Shown: positions 49,441 through 58,378 of the stretch, piece after piece
Position numbering within the stretch: position 1 is the stretch's first letter
Layout: each line of letters starts with the position of its first letter
Origin: Georgenia_B sunbinii
GTDB taxonomy: Bacteria; Actinomycetota; Actinomycetes; Actinomycetales; Actinomycetaceae
Assembly: GCF_036421855.1 (NCBI RefSeq)
Contig: NZ_JAZGOK010000001.1
DNA length: 64,000 nt
Reading direction: 5' to 3' (one strand)
Notes under the pieces: generated by a model
The model's input: the letters and a program-made list of their open reading frames with translations, nothing else
Databases searched by the model: none
What the model was told of the DNA's origin: nothing
Translations under genes and position numbers: made by a program

Positions 49441-51014
49441 GGCGCGGTCTCCTCACTGGTGTCGTCCGCCGCACCGAGGGTCGTGCGGTGCTCGGCGGAC
49501 TGGGCGCGGGCCTCGTCGAGGGGCACGCCGGCCATCATGAGGCCGAGCACGTCACGCTCGGTGCCGCCCGGGACGATGCCGACGATCGCGCCGCGGTACA
49601 TGACGGCGATCCGGTCGCCCAGCGCCATCGCCTCGTCGAGCTCGGTGGAGACGAGCAGGACGGGGGTGCCGTTGTCCCGCTCGGCGACGATCTGCTGGTG
49701 GATGAACTCGATCGAGCCGACGTCGACGCCGCGGGTGGGCTGGGAGGCGACGAGCAGCTTGAGGGGGCGCGACATCTCCCGCGCGACGACGACCTTCTGC
49801 TGGTTACCGCCCGACAGCGTGGCGATGGGGTCGTGGATCGAGGTGAGCCGGACGTCGTACTCCTCGGAGCGTTGCCGGGCGTTCTCCGCGACGAGCCCGG
49901 GCTGGATCGTGCCCCACCGGGCGAACTGCTCGGTGTCGTACACGTCGAGGACGAAGTTCTCGGCGATGGTGAAGGCGGAGATGACGCCGCTCGTCGACCG
50001 GTCCTCGGGGATGAAGCCGATGCCGGCGCGCAGCCGACGTTTGACCGAGACGTCGACCAGCTCCTCCCCTGCCAGCCGGATCGACCCGGTCAGCGGCTCG
50101 ACGAGGCCGAGGATCGTCTCGGTGAGCTCGGTCTGCCCGTTGCCCTGCACCCCGGCGACGACGACGATCTCGCCGCGCCGCACGGTGAGGTCGAGCCGGT
50201 CGACCGCCACCTGGCCCTTGGGGTCCAGCACGGTGAGGTCACGGATGACGAAGTCCTCGGCGCCGGGCTCGGCCGGCGCCTTGTCGACCGCCATGCTGAC
50301 GGCGCGCCCCACCATGAGCGAGGCGAGCTCGGTCTCGGACGTCTCGGGGCTGGCCTTCCCCACGACCTTGCCGCGGCGGATGACGGTGATCGAGTCGGCG
50401 ATCGCCCGGACCTCGCGCAGCTTGTGCGTGATGAAGACGATGGAGGTGCCCTCGGCCTTGAGCTGGCGCATGATCGTGATGAGCTCGTCGGTCTCCTGCG
50501 GGGTGAGCACCGCCGTCGGCTCGTCGAGGATGAGCACCTTGGCCTCGCGGGACAGCGCCTTGATGATCTCCACCCGCTGCTGCGCCCCGACCGGCAGGTC
50601 CTCGATGACGGCGTCGGGATCGACGTGGAAGCCGAACCGGTCGGAGATCTCCTTAACCCGCTTGCGCGCGGTGCGCTGGTCGATGATGCCCAGCGGCCCC
50701 GATGGCTCGTAGCCTAGCGCGACCGACTCGGCGACGGTGAACACCGGCACGAGCATGAAGTGCTGGTGAACCATGCCGATGCCGGCCGCGGCGGCGTCGC
50801 CCGGCCCCGCGAAGGTCACCGGCTCGCCGTCGAGCAGGATCTGGCCGTCGTCGGGGTCGTAGAGGCCGTAGAGCACGTTCATCAGCGTGCTCTTGCCCGC
50901 GCCGTTCTCACCGAGCAACGCGTGGATCTCCCCGGGTTCCACGACGAGGTCGATGTGGTCGTTGGCGACGAGCGGGCCGAAGGTCTTGGTGATGCCTCGC
51001 AGCTCGAGCTTCAC
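49437..51014 (-). CDS. Nucleoside ABC transporter ATP-binding protein (two-domain)
   Basis: A 525-residue protein with two fused ABC domains, like NupO. The first has Walker A GENGAGKST, signature VGAQQRVEIIKAL and DEPTAVLTPQE. The second has a degenerate Walker A (GVQGNGQTEL), signature LSGGNQQKVVVARE and TRGVDVGSIEFIH in place of a normal Walker B acidic pair, as is typical of the sugar/nucleoside two-domain class. GTG is preceded by GGAG at seven bases. It is transcribed after the binding-protein gene across a hairpin. Confidence 0.93.
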   Translation of the reverse strand: MKLELRGITKTFGPLVANDHIDLVVEPGEIHALLGENGAGKSTLMNVLYGLYDPDDGQILLDGEPVTFAGPGDAAAAGIGMVHQHFMLVPVFTVAESVALGYEPSGPLGIIDQRTARKRVKEISDRFGFHVDPDAVIEDLPVGAQQRVEIIKALSREAKVLILDEPTAVLTPQETDELITIMRQLKAEGTSIVFITHKLREVRAIADSITVIRRGKVVGKASPETSETELASLMVGRAVSMAVDKAPAEPGAEDFVIRDLTVLDPKGQVAVDRLDLTVRRGEIVVVAGVQGNGQTELTETILGLVEPLTGSIRLAGEELVDVSVKRRLRAGIGFIPEDRSTSGVISAFTIAENFVLDVYDTEQFARWGTIQPGLVAENARQRSEEYDVRLTSIHDPIATLSGGNQQKVVVAREMSRPLKLLVASQPTRGVDVGSIEFIHQQIVAERDNGTPVLLVSTELDEAMALGDRIAVMYRGAIVGIVPGGTERDVLGLMMAGVPLDEARAQSAEHRTTLGAADDTSEETAP

Positions 51015-51090
51015 AGATCCACTCCATCAGGGATGTGTTGCCGCCCCGGGCAGCAGGGTGCCGTCACCGGAGCGTAGCGGAGGGTGGGAC

Positions 51091-51127
51091 GGTGACGGCC
51101 CGGCCCACGTGGGGTCGGGCCGTCACC
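51091..51127 (-). terminator. 12-bp hairpin between bmp and the ABC ATPase genes
   Basis: GGTGACGGCCCG (51091-51102) pairs perfectly with CGGGCCGTCACC (51116-51127), and the 13-base loop contains CCACGTGG, itself self-complementary. Placed inside an operon just after the binding-protein gene, it probably limits read-through or protects the upstream message so that the binding protein is made in excess. No U-tract. Confidence 0.75.
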
Positions 51128-51143
51128 GGCGGTACCTATCGGG

Positions 51144-52274
51144 TCACGGAGCGTTCGGGCTCTCCACGACGAGCTCGCCGGAGGAGATCTGCTCCTGGAG
51201 CGCGGTGACCGCGTCCTGCAGCTCGGTCGGCACCTCGGTGCTGCCGTAGGCGAGGCTCACGCCACCGTTGGCGAGGTCACCGATGTACGGGTCACCGGAG
51301 AACTCCTCGTTGAGGCTGGCCTCGATCGCCTCGAAGACACCGGCACCGATCTCCTTGACGACCGAGGCGAGCACGATGTCGCCGTAGTCGGTCGAGGCGG
51401 TCCAGTCGGAGTCGACGCCGACGATCCAGACGTCCCCGGCGCTCTCGGCCGCGGCCGCGGCACCCAGGCCCACCGGCCCGGCGACCGGCATGACGATGTC
51501 GGCGCCCTGGGCGATGAACTGCTCGGTCAGCGCCTGGCCCTGGCCCTGGTCCTCGAAGCCACCGGAGAAGGTGCCGTTCTGCGCCTCCTTGTCCCAGCCG
51601 AGGACGTTGACGTCGGCGTCGTTGTCCTCGTTGTACTTCGCGACGCCGTCGACGAAGCCGTCCATGAAGATCGACACCGAGGGGATCTGCAGGCCGCCGA
51701 AGGTGGCGACGGTGCCGGTCTGGGTGCTGCCCGCGGCGACGTAGCCCGCGAGGTAGGCAGCCTCGGCGGTGTTGAAGATGATCGGCTTGGCGTTGGGCAG
51801 CTCGACCGGGACGGGCGGGTCTTCCTCGGTCGCACCCGGGTCGGAGAAGGTCGCGTCGACGAGACCGAAGTGGAGGTCGGTGTTCGCCTCGGCCGCGCCC
51901 TGGATCGGATCCTCGAGGAGGAAGCCGACGCCGATGGTGATGTTGCAGCCCTGCTGAACCATGGAGTCGACGTTGGGGCCGAAGTCGGCCTCGGACTGCG
52001 ACTCGGCGTCCTGGAGGGTGATGCCCAGCTCAGCCTCGGCCTGCTCGGCGCCCTCCATCGCGGACTGGTTGAAGGACTGGTCGTCCCAGCCGCCCTGGTC
52101 GGAGATGAGGCAAGCGGTGAAGTCGGCGTTGTCCCCGGTCGCGCCGTCGTCGGCCTCGGTGGTGGTCTCGGTGTCGTCGCCGGGCTCAGGGGTGTCGTCC
52201 GGCGCATCGCCACAAGAAGCGAGGGTCAGTGCCACGACACCCGCGAGCGCGGTCGCGTAGATGCTCTTCTTCAC
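51144..52274 (-). CDS. BMP-family nucleoside-binding lipoprotein
   Basis: A 376-residue ABC substrate-binding lipoprotein related to BmpA/PnrA. The signal peptide ends with lipobox LASC (Cys21). An acidic, Thr-rich tether (about 22-48) follows, then the BMP domain: CLISDQGGWDDQSFNQSAMEG, with the Asp/Gly/Ser/Phe purine-ribose contacts expected from PnrA, and GADIVMPVAGPVGLGAAAAA, WIVGVDSDWT. GTG has AGGAG seven bases upstream. A TAGTGT hexamer (52321-52326) is a possible -10 with a leader of about 45 bases. First gene of the importer operon. Confidence 0.93.
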   Translation of the reverse strand: MKKSIYATALAGVVALTLASCGDAPDDTPEPGDDTETTTEADDGATGDNADFTACLISDQGGWDDQSFNQSAMEGAEQAEAELGITLQDAESQSEADFGPNVDSMVQQGCNITIGVGFLLEDPIQGAAEANTDLHFGLVDATFSDPGATEEDPPVPVELPNAKPIIFNTAEAAYLAGYVAAGSTQTGTVATFGGLQIPSVSIFMDGFVDGVAKYNEDNDADVNVLGWDKEAQNGTFSGGFEDQGQGQALTEQFIAQGADIVMPVAGPVGLGAAAAAESAGDVWIVGVDSDWTASTDYGDIVLASVVKEIGAGVFEAIEASLNEEFSGDPYIGDLANGGVSLAYGSTEVPTELQDAVTALQEQISSGELVVESPNAP

Positions 52275-52391
52275 ACTTGTCTCCTGATCGGTCTGGCCGA
52301 GGATCGGCTGCGTGCGGTCGACACTAACCCCACGACCGTCGTTCCTGACCACACTGTGAGACCCGCACCACGGGTTGTTACCCAGTTGCAA

Positions 52392-53648
52392 TCAGTGCGG
52401 CGCCCCCGGGCCGCGCCCCGCGCCCCGGTCACGGCGGCTGGGCGAGCTCTGCTGGTAGGCCGCCACCTGCACGGTTCGGGCGAGGAGCTTGGCGCCCGCC
52501 GCGATGGCCCGCTCGTCGATGACGAGGTCACCCTGGTGGAGGTCGAAGGCCGGCCCGCCGGGAGCCCGGGTGCCGAGCCGGACCATCGCGCCGGGGATGC
52601 GCGCGAGGTACCACGCGAAGTCCTCACCACCGAGGGACTGCTCGGTGAGCACGACGGCCTCGGGTCCGACGACCTCGCGGACCGCGCCGTCGAGCGTGCG
52701 TACGCTCAGCTCGTCGTTGTGGACCGGCGGCATCCCCCGCTCGTGCTTGAGCTCGACGTCCACCCCGAACGGGGCGAGCAGGTCCCGGACGAGGCCGTCG
52801 ACCAGGCCGGCGGCGCGGTCCCAGGCGGCGATGTCCAGCGAGCGCAGCGTGCCCGAGACGGTCCCGGTCGCCGGGATGGTGTTGGTCGCCTTGCCGGCGT
52901 GCACCGCCCCCCACGTGAGGTTGGTGCCCGACCGCGGGTCGATCCGCCGGCCGAGGACAGCCGGCAGCTGGGTGATGAGGTGGCCCAGGGCGTAGACGAC
53001 GTCCCCGGTGAGGTGGGGGCGCGAGGTGTGGCCGCCGCCGGAGCTGACGGTGACCGTGACGTTGTCCGAGGCGGCGGTGATCGGGCCGATGCGCGACCCC
53101 ACCTTGCCGACCTCGATCTGCGGTGCGCAGTGGAGCGCGAAGACCTGCTCGACGCCCTCGAGCACGCCGCTGTCGACGAGCTCGCGGCCGCCGCTGGGCT
53201 GGATCTCCTCGGCGGGCTGGAAGATGAGCCGCGCGCCGACCGGCAGCAGGCCCTCAGCGTCGAGCTGGGCGAGCGCGAGGCCGGCACCGAGCACGGTGGT
53301 GGCGTGGACGTCGTGCCCGCAGGCGTGGGACAGGCCGGGCTTGGTCGAGGCGTACGGCAGCCCGGTCCGCTCCTGCACCGGCAGCGCGTCGAGGTCGCCG
53401 CGCAGCGCGATCCGCCGGCGGCGGACCCCTCGCGGGTCGGGGCCGATGTCGCACACCAGCCCGCTCGTCGGCAGCAGCCTCGGCCGCAGCCCGGCCGCGG
53501 TGAGCCGGTCGGCGATGAGCGCGGTGGTCTCCTGCTCCATCCAGCCGAGCTCCGGGTTCGCGTGGATCTGGCGCCGGATGGCGCGGAGCTCGTCCTCGAG
53601 GGTGTCGACGAGCTGGACGATTCGGTCGGCGGGAGGCGCGTCAGTCAC
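52392..53648 (-). CDS. M20-family amidohydrolase
   Basis: A 418-residue cytosolic metalloamidase of the hippurate hydrolase/IAA-amino acid hydrolase group. Metal-ligand motifs are RGDLDALPVQE, SHACGHDVHATTVLG (the Cys and His pair), FQPAEEIQPSGGREL, the dimerisation lid with SSGGGHTSRPH, and LGGEDFAWYL. It likely removes acyl groups from N-acyl amino acids. GTG at 53648 is chosen over one two codons earlier because TAGGGT (53656-53661) is then seven bases upstream. Divergent from the mannose-1-phosphate guanylyltransferase gene. Confidence 0.93.
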   Translation of the reverse strand: MTDAPPADRIVQLVDTLEDELRAIRRQIHANPELGWMEQETTALIADRLTAAGLRPRLLPTSGLVCDIGPDPRGVRRRRIALRGDLDALPVQERTGLPYASTKPGLSHACGHDVHATTVLGAGLALAQLDAEGLLPVGARLIFQPAEEIQPSGGRELVDSGVLEGVEQVFALHCAPQIEVGKVGSRIGPITAASDNVTVTVSSGGGHTSRPHLTGDVVYALGHLITQLPAVLGRRIDPRSGTNLTWGAVHAGKATNTIPATGTVSGTLRSLDIAAWDRAAGLVDGLVRDLLAPFGVDVELKHERGMPPVHNDELSVRTLDGAVREVVGPEAVVLTEQSLGGEDFAWYLARIPGAMVRLGTRAPGGPAFDLHQGDLVIDERAIAAGAKLLARTVQVAAYQQSSPSRRDRGAGRGPGAPH

Positions 53649-53655
53649 AGGCACG

Positions 53656-53691
53656 ACCCTAGCCCGCGGCACCGCCGGCGAGCCGTAGGGT
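53656..53691. promoter_or_regulatory. Back-to-back TAGGGT promoters for amidohydrolase and manC-like gene
   Basis: Identical TAGGGT hexamers face outwards: minus strand 53656-53661 (seven bases to GTG 53648) and plus strand 53686-53691 (six bases to ATG 53698). The intergenic gap is only 49 bases, so each -35 region would overlap the other promoter. Confidence 0.6.
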
Positions 53692-53697
53692 CGCCCC

Positions 53698-54789
53698 ATG
53701 ACCGCTTCCTCGCTGGGCTTGCACGCCGTCATCCCCGCCGGTGGCGCCGGCACCCGCCTGTGGCCGCTGTCCCGACGGCGTCATCCCAAGTTCCTGCTCG
53801 ACCTCAACGGCACCGGGCGCACCCTGCTGCAGGGCACCTGGGACCGGCTGGCACCGCTGAGCGACGGCGTCCTCCTCGTCACCGGCACCGACCACGCCGC
53901 GGCGGTCCGCGAGCAGCTGCCCGGGCTGGCGACGGACGGCGTGCTCGCCGAGCCGTCGGGCCGTGACTCGATGGCGGCGATCGGGCTCGCCGCCGCGGTG
54001 CTCCGCGAGCGCCACGGCGACGTCGTGCTCGGCAGCTTCGCCGCGGACCACGTCGTGCGGGACGAGGCCGCCTTCGCCGCAGCCGTGCGTCAGGCGGTCG
54101 CCGCGGCACGTGCCGGATATGTCGTGACCATCGGGATCGAGGCGGACCACCCCTCGACCGCGTTCGGCTACATCGAGACCGGTGAGCCGCTCGGCCTCCC
54201 CGCGGCGCCGGCCGCGCACCATGTCACCGGCTTCACCGAGAAGCCGGACGCCGAGACGGCTGCGGCCTACCTCGCCGGTGGCCGCTACCGCTGGAACGCC
54301 GGCATGTTCGTCGTCGGCGTCGACGTCCTGCTCGGCCACCTCGCCCGGCTGCAGCCCGCGCTGCACGACGGCGTCGTCGCGATCGCCCGCGCGTGGGACA
54401 CCGCCGACCGGGAGGAGGTGCTCGCCCGGGAGTGGCCCCGCCTCACCCGCATCGCGATCGACCACGCGATCGCGGAGCCGGTCGCGGCCGACGGCGGCGT
54501 CGCCGTCGTCCCGGCCGACCTCGGCTGGGACGACGTCGGGGACTGGGCCTCCCTCGCCGGGCTCGTCGGTGACGGCTCGCAGGTCCGCGTGCTCGGCGAC
54601 GGCGCGGACGTGCTGGCCGTCGACAGCCCCGGCGCCCTCGTCGTCCCGGGCACCGGCCGGCTGGTGAGCGTGCTCGGCCTGCCCGGCGCCGTCGTCGTCG
54701 ACACCCCCGACGCCGTCCTCGTGACGACGACGGCGCACGCACAGCACCTCAAGGCCGTCGTCGACCAGCTGCCCGACACGCTGCGCTGA
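53698..54789 (+). CDS. Mannose-1-phosphate guanylyltransferase
   Basis: Makes GDP-mannose from mannose-1-phosphate and GTP for glycan and glycolipid synthesis. The 363-residue enzyme has the nucleotide-binding signature AVIPAGGAGTRLWPLSRRRH (positions about 9-28), FLLDL with Lys, GFTEKPD (mannose binding), WNAGMFV and the C-terminal DLGWDDVGDWASL. No fused phosphomannose isomerase domain (short form). ATG is six bases after TAGGGT, suggesting a leaderless transcript. It is followed 57 bases later by sdhC on the same strand. Confidence 0.94.
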   Translation: MTASSLGLHAVIPAGGAGTRLWPLSRRRHPKFLLDLNGTGRTLLQGTWDRLAPLSDGVLLVTGTDHAAAVREQLPGLATDGVLAEPSGRDSMAAIGLAAAVLRERHGDVVLGSFAADHVVRDEAAFAAAVRQAVAAARAGYVVTIGIEADHPSTAFGYIETGEPLGLPAAPAAHHVTGFTEKPDAETAAAYLAGGRYRWNAGMFVVGVDVLLGHLARLQPALHDGVVAIARAWDTADREEVLAREWPRLTRIAIDHAIAEPVAADGGVAVVPADLGWDDVGDWASLAGLVGDGSQVRVLGDGADVLAVDSPGALVVPGTGRLVSVLGLPGAVVVDTPDAVLVTTTAHAQHLKAVVDQLPDTLR

Positions 54790-54833
54790 CCAGGCGGCGC
54801 GCCGACCGGTCGGTAGCACTGCCCGGAAGTGGC

Positions 54834-54839
54834 TAACAT
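54834..54839 (+). promoter_or_regulatory. Leaderless -10 (TAACAT) of sdhC
   Basis: TAACAT plus seven bases to the GTG at 54847; this decides the start over two in-frame ATGs located in and before the hexamer. Confidence 0.55.
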
Positions 54840-54846
54840 GCTTGAT

Positions 54847-55542
54847 GTGTCCACCACCAAGACTGCGGCGCGGCAGGTCGCCGGCCGGCGCACCACCGTC
54901 GCCCTCAAGCTCGTCATGGCCGCCACCGGGATCATCTTCCTGCTGTTCATCCTGGCCCACATGTACGGCAACCTCATGGCCCTCGGGGGCCAGCAGGCGT
55001 TCGACGACTACGCGCACCACCTGCGCGAGCTCGGCCAGCCGATGCTGCCGTACGAAGGCTTCCTGTGGATCATGCGGGTCGGCCTGGTCGTCAGCCTCGT
55101 GCTGCACGTGTGGGCCGCCGTCAGCCTGGCGCGCCGGGCACGTGGTGCCCGCAGCCAGCGCTACACGGTGAAGAAGGCCGTCGGCTCGACGCTGTCGTCG
55201 CGCACGATGCGGTGGGGCGGGCTGACGATCCTGCTGTTCGTCATCTTCCACATCATGCAGTTCACCACCCTGACCATCGAGGTCGGCGGCTCGTTCGACA
55301 GCCCCTACGACCGCGTCGTCGCCGGCTTCAGCGTCTGGTGGGTGGTGGCCATCTACGTCGTCGCGATGCTCGCGCTCGGCATGCACCTGCGCCACGGCAT
55401 CTGGAGCGCGGTGCAGACGCTGGGCTGGTCCAACCGCAAGCGCGAGCCGGCGCTGCGAGCCACCTCGCTCGTCATCGCGCTCGTCGTCGTCGTGGGCTTC
55501 CTCGCCCCACCGCTGGCCATCGCCTTCGGGTTCATCAACTAG
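54847..55542 (+). CDS. sdhC: Succinate dehydrogenase cytochrome b subunit
   Basis: A 231-residue single-chain membrane anchor with about five helices of the Bacillus/mycobacterial Sdh1 type. The heme ligand histidines are expected in ILAHMYGNL (near residue 40), VLHVWAA (near 92), IFHIMQFT (near 135) and GMHLRHGIW (near 182). The complex passes electrons from succinate to menaquinone at the membrane. GTG at 54847 is chosen from the TAACAT spacing and because the protein starts VSTTKTAARQ. It leads the sdhCAB operon; sdhA follows after 22 bases. Confidence 0.94.
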   Translation: MSTTKTAARQVAGRRTTVALKLVMAATGIIFLLFILAHMYGNLMALGGQQAFDDYAHHLRELGQPMLPYEGFLWIMRVGLVVSLVLHVWAAVSLARRARGARSQRYTVKKAVGSTLSSRTMRWGGLTILLFVIFHIMQFTTLTIEVGGSFDSPYDRVVAGFSVWWVVAIYVVAMLALGMHLRHGIWSAVQTLGWSNRKREPALRATSLVIALVVVVGFLAPPLAIAFGFIN

Positions 55543-55564
55543 GACGCGGAGAAAACTCATCGTC

Positions 55565-57535
55565 ATGTCAGAGCAGCTCATCGACGGCCTCTACCGCGAG
55601 GGCGAGCCGATCGCCGACACCAAGGCCCCGAGCGTCCCGATCGACCGCCGCTGGCAGGAACGGCAGTTCCAGACCGCGCTGGTCAACCCCACCAACCGGC
55701 GCAAGCGCAAGGTGATCATCGTCGGCACCGGGCTCGCCGGCGCCTCCGCCGGGGCCACCCTCGGGGAGGCCGGCTACCAGGTGGAGTCCTTCTGCTACCA
55801 GGACTCCCCCCGCCGGGCGCACTCCATCGCCGCGCAGGGCGGCATCAACGCCGCGAAGAACTACCGCAACGACAACGACTCGACCTTCCGGCTGTTCTAC
55901 GACACCGTCAAGGGCGGCGACTTCCGCTCCCGGGAGTCCAACGTCTACCGGCTCGCCGAGGTCAGCGCCTCGATCATCGACCAGGCCGTCGCCCAGGGCG
56001 TGCCGTTCGCCCGCGAGTACGGCGGGCTGCTCGACAACCGGTCCTTCGGCGGCGTCCAGGTCTCCCGGACGTTCTACGCCCGCGGCCAGACCGGCCAGCA
56101 GCTGCTCATCGGCGCCTACCAGGCCCTCGAGCGCCAGATCGCCGCCGGCACCGTCACCATGCACACCCGTCACGAGATGCTCGAGCTCGTCGTCGTCGAT
56201 GGCCGCGCCCGCGGCATCATCGTCCGCGACATGGTCACCGGTGAGATCCAGACCCACCTCGCCGACGCCGTCGTGCTGGCCACCGGCGGGTACGGCAACG
56301 TGTTCTACCTGTCGACGAACGCGATGGGCTCCAACACCACCGCGATCTGGCGGGCGCACCGCAAGGGCGCGCTGTTCGCCAACCCCTGCTACACCCAGAT
56401 CCACCCGACCTGCATCCCGGTCGCCGGGGAGTACCAGTCCAAGCTCACGCTGATGAGCGAGTCGCTGCGCAACGACGGCCGCATCTGGGTCCCCAAGCGC
56501 GCCGAGGACTGCGAGAAGGACCCGCGCCAGATCGCCGAGGGGGACCGCGACTACTACCTCGAGCGGATCTACCCGGCCTTCGGCAACCTCGTCCCCCGCG
56601 ACATCGCCTCCCGGCAGGCGAAGAACATGTGCGACGAGGGCCGCGGCGTCGGCCCGGCGGTCGAGGGCGTGCGCCGGGGGGTCTACCTCGACTTCGCCGA
56701 GGCGATCGCCCGGCTGGGCCGCAAGGCGGTCGAGGCGAAGTACGGCAACCTCTTCGACATGTACCAGCAGATCACCGGGGAGAACCCCTACGAGGTGCCG
56801 ATGCGCATCTACCCGGCGGTCCACTACACGATGGGCGGGCTGTGGGTCGACTACGACCTGCAGTCCAACATCCCGGGCCTGTTCGTCACCGGGGAGGCGA
56901 ACTTCTCCGACCACGGCGCCAACCGGCTCGGTGCCTCCGCGCTCATGCAGGGCCTGGCGGACGGCTACTTCGTGCTGCCCAACACCATCAACGACTACCT
57001 CGCCGCCGGCGGGCTCGACCCGGTGACGGCCGATCACCCCGCCGCCGCCGAGGCGCGCGAGTCGGTCACCTCCCGCATCCACTCGCTGCTGAACAACGGC
57101 GGCACCCGCTCGGTGGACTCCTTTCACAAGGAGCTGGGCCACATCATGTGGGAGTACTGCGGGATGGAGCGCACCGAGGAGGGCCTGCGCACCGCGATCG
57201 AGAAGATCGGCGTGCTGCGCGAGGAGTTCTGGCGTGACGTCCGGGTGCTCGGTGAGAACGAGGAGCTCAACCAGGCGCTGGAGAAGGCCGGCCGGGTCGC
57301 GGACTTCATCGAGCTCGGTGAGCTCATGTGCATCGACGCGCTGCACCGTCGCGAGTCCTGCGGCGGGCACTTCCGTGCCGAGTCGCAGACCGAGGACGGC
57401 GAGGCGCTGCGCCACGACGACCAGTTCGCCTACGTGGCCGGCTGGGAGTGGGGCGGGGTCGGGCAACCGCCGGTGCTTCACAAGGAAGCCCTGGAGTATG
57501 AGTACGTCGAGATGAAGCAGCGGAGCTACAAGTGA
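55565..57535 (+). CDS. sdhA: Succinate dehydrogenase/fumarate reductase flavoprotein subunit
   Basis: A 656-residue FAD subunit that oxidises succinate to fumarate. The FAD-binding IIVGTGLAGASAGATL starts near residue 50. The His that carries covalent FAD is in RRAHSIAAQGG. Substrate residues are in MGSNTTAIW, HPTCIPVAGEYQ, VHYTMGGLWVDYDLQ and ANFSDHGANRLGASALMQG. Length and N-terminal extension fit the Sdh1-like (menaquinone) type rather than the ~590-residue E. coli type. It overlaps sdhB by four bases. Confidence 0.96.
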   Translation: MSEQLIDGLYREGEPIADTKAPSVPIDRRWQERQFQTALVNPTNRRKRKVIIVGTGLAGASAGATLGEAGYQVESFCYQDSPRRAHSIAAQGGINAAKNYRNDNDSTFRLFYDTVKGGDFRSRESNVYRLAEVSASIIDQAVAQGVPFAREYGGLLDNRSFGGVQVSRTFYARGQTGQQLLIGAYQALERQIAAGTVTMHTRHEMLELVVVDGRARGIIVRDMVTGEIQTHLADAVVLATGGYGNVFYLSTNAMGSNTTAIWRAHRKGALFANPCYTQIHPTCIPVAGEYQSKLTLMSESLRNDGRIWVPKRAEDCEKDPRQIAEGDRDYYLERIYPAFGNLVPRDIASRQAKNMCDEGRGVGPAVEGVRRGVYLDFAEAIARLGRKAVEAKYGNLFDMYQQITGENPYEVPMRIYPAVHYTMGGLWVDYDLQSNIPGLFVTGEANFSDHGANRLGASALMQGLADGYFVLPNTINDYLAAGGLDPVTADHPAAAEARESVTSRIHSLLNNGGTRSVDSFHKELGHIMWEYCGMERTEEGLRTAIEKIGVLREEFWRDVRVLGENEELNQALEKAGRVADFIELGELMCIDALHRRESCGGHFRAESQTEDGEALRHDDQFAYVAGWEWGGVGQPPVLHKEALEYEYVEMKQRSYK

Positions 57536-58275
57536 GAATCACGCTCAAGGTCTGGCGCCAGAAGAACGCCACCACCAAGGGTCGGATGGTCGACTACCGG
57601 CTCGACGACGTCAGCAAGGAGATGTCGTTCCTCGAGATGCTCGACGTGCTCAACGAGCAGCTCATCGCCGACGGCGAGGACCCGATCGCCTTCGACCACG
57701 ACTGCCGCGAGGGCATCTGCGGCGCGTGCGGCGTGATGATCGACGGCGTCGCCCACGGCCCCGAGGTCACCACCACCTGCCAGCTGCACATGCGGTCCTT
57801 CTCCGACGGCGACTCGATCGTCGTCGAGCCGTGGCGCGCCGACCCGTTCCCGGTGATCAAGGACCTCGTGGTGGACCGGTCGGCGTTCGACCGGATCATC
57901 CAGTCGGGCGGCTTCATCTCCGCCAACACCGGGGCCGCCCCGGACGCCCACGCGAGCCCGATCCCCAAGTCCGACGCCGACGGTGCCTTCGAGGCCGCCG
58001 CGTGCATCGGCTGCGGCGCCTGCGTCGCAGCCTGCCCCAACGGTTCCTCGATGCTGTTCACCGCCGCGAAGGTCACCCACCTGGGGCTGCTGCCGCAGGG
58101 CCAGCCGGAGCGTGACAGCCGCGTGGTGTCGATGGTCAACCAGCAGGACCACGAGGGCTTCGGCGGCTGCACGAACATCGGCGAGTGCGCCGCAGTGTGC
58201 CCCAAGGGCATCCCCCTCGACACCATCAACCAGCTCAACTTCGACCTGCGCCACGCCATCGCGCACGGCTACTGA
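57532..58275 (+). CDS. sdhB: Succinate dehydrogenase iron-sulfur subunit
   Basis: A 247-residue electron-transfer subunit. It has the plant-type [2Fe-2S] cysteines in DCREGICGACG and CQLHM, and two cysteine sets in the C-terminal domain, CIGCGACVAACPNGS and GGCTNIGECAAVCPKGI, for the [4Fe-4S] and [3Fe-4S] clusters. GTG start lies over the sdhA stop (GTGA). A 10-bp hairpin follows the gene. Confidence 0.96.
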   Translation: MRITLKVWRQKNATTKGRMVDYRLDDVSKEMSFLEMLDVLNEQLIADGEDPIAFDHDCREGICGACGVMIDGVAHGPEVTTTCQLHMRSFSDGDSIVVEPWRADPFPVIKDLVVDRSAFDRIIQSGGFISANTGAAPDAHASPIPKSDADGAFEAAACIGCGACVAACPNGSSMLFTAAKVTHLGLLPQGQPERDSRVVSMVNQQDHEGFGGCTNIGECAAVCPKGIPLDTINQLNFDLRHAIAHGY

Positions 58276-58294
58276 CGGCCCGCCCCCGCTGCTT

Positions 58295-58319
58295 CCGCCG
58301 AGATACCCGATCTCGGCGG
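58295..58319. terminator. Bidirectional hairpin between sdhB and the YhjD-like gene
   Basis: CCGCCGAGAT, loop ACCCG, ATCTCGGCGG: a perfect 10-bp stem in the 103-base convergent gap. Further GGTCTCGG-type repeats follow it (around 58339-58361). Confidence 0.75.
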
Positions 58320-58378
58320 TAGGTGGCGGCTAGACATCCGGTCTCGGTACCACCACGTCGGTCTCGGCGGGGCGAGGG

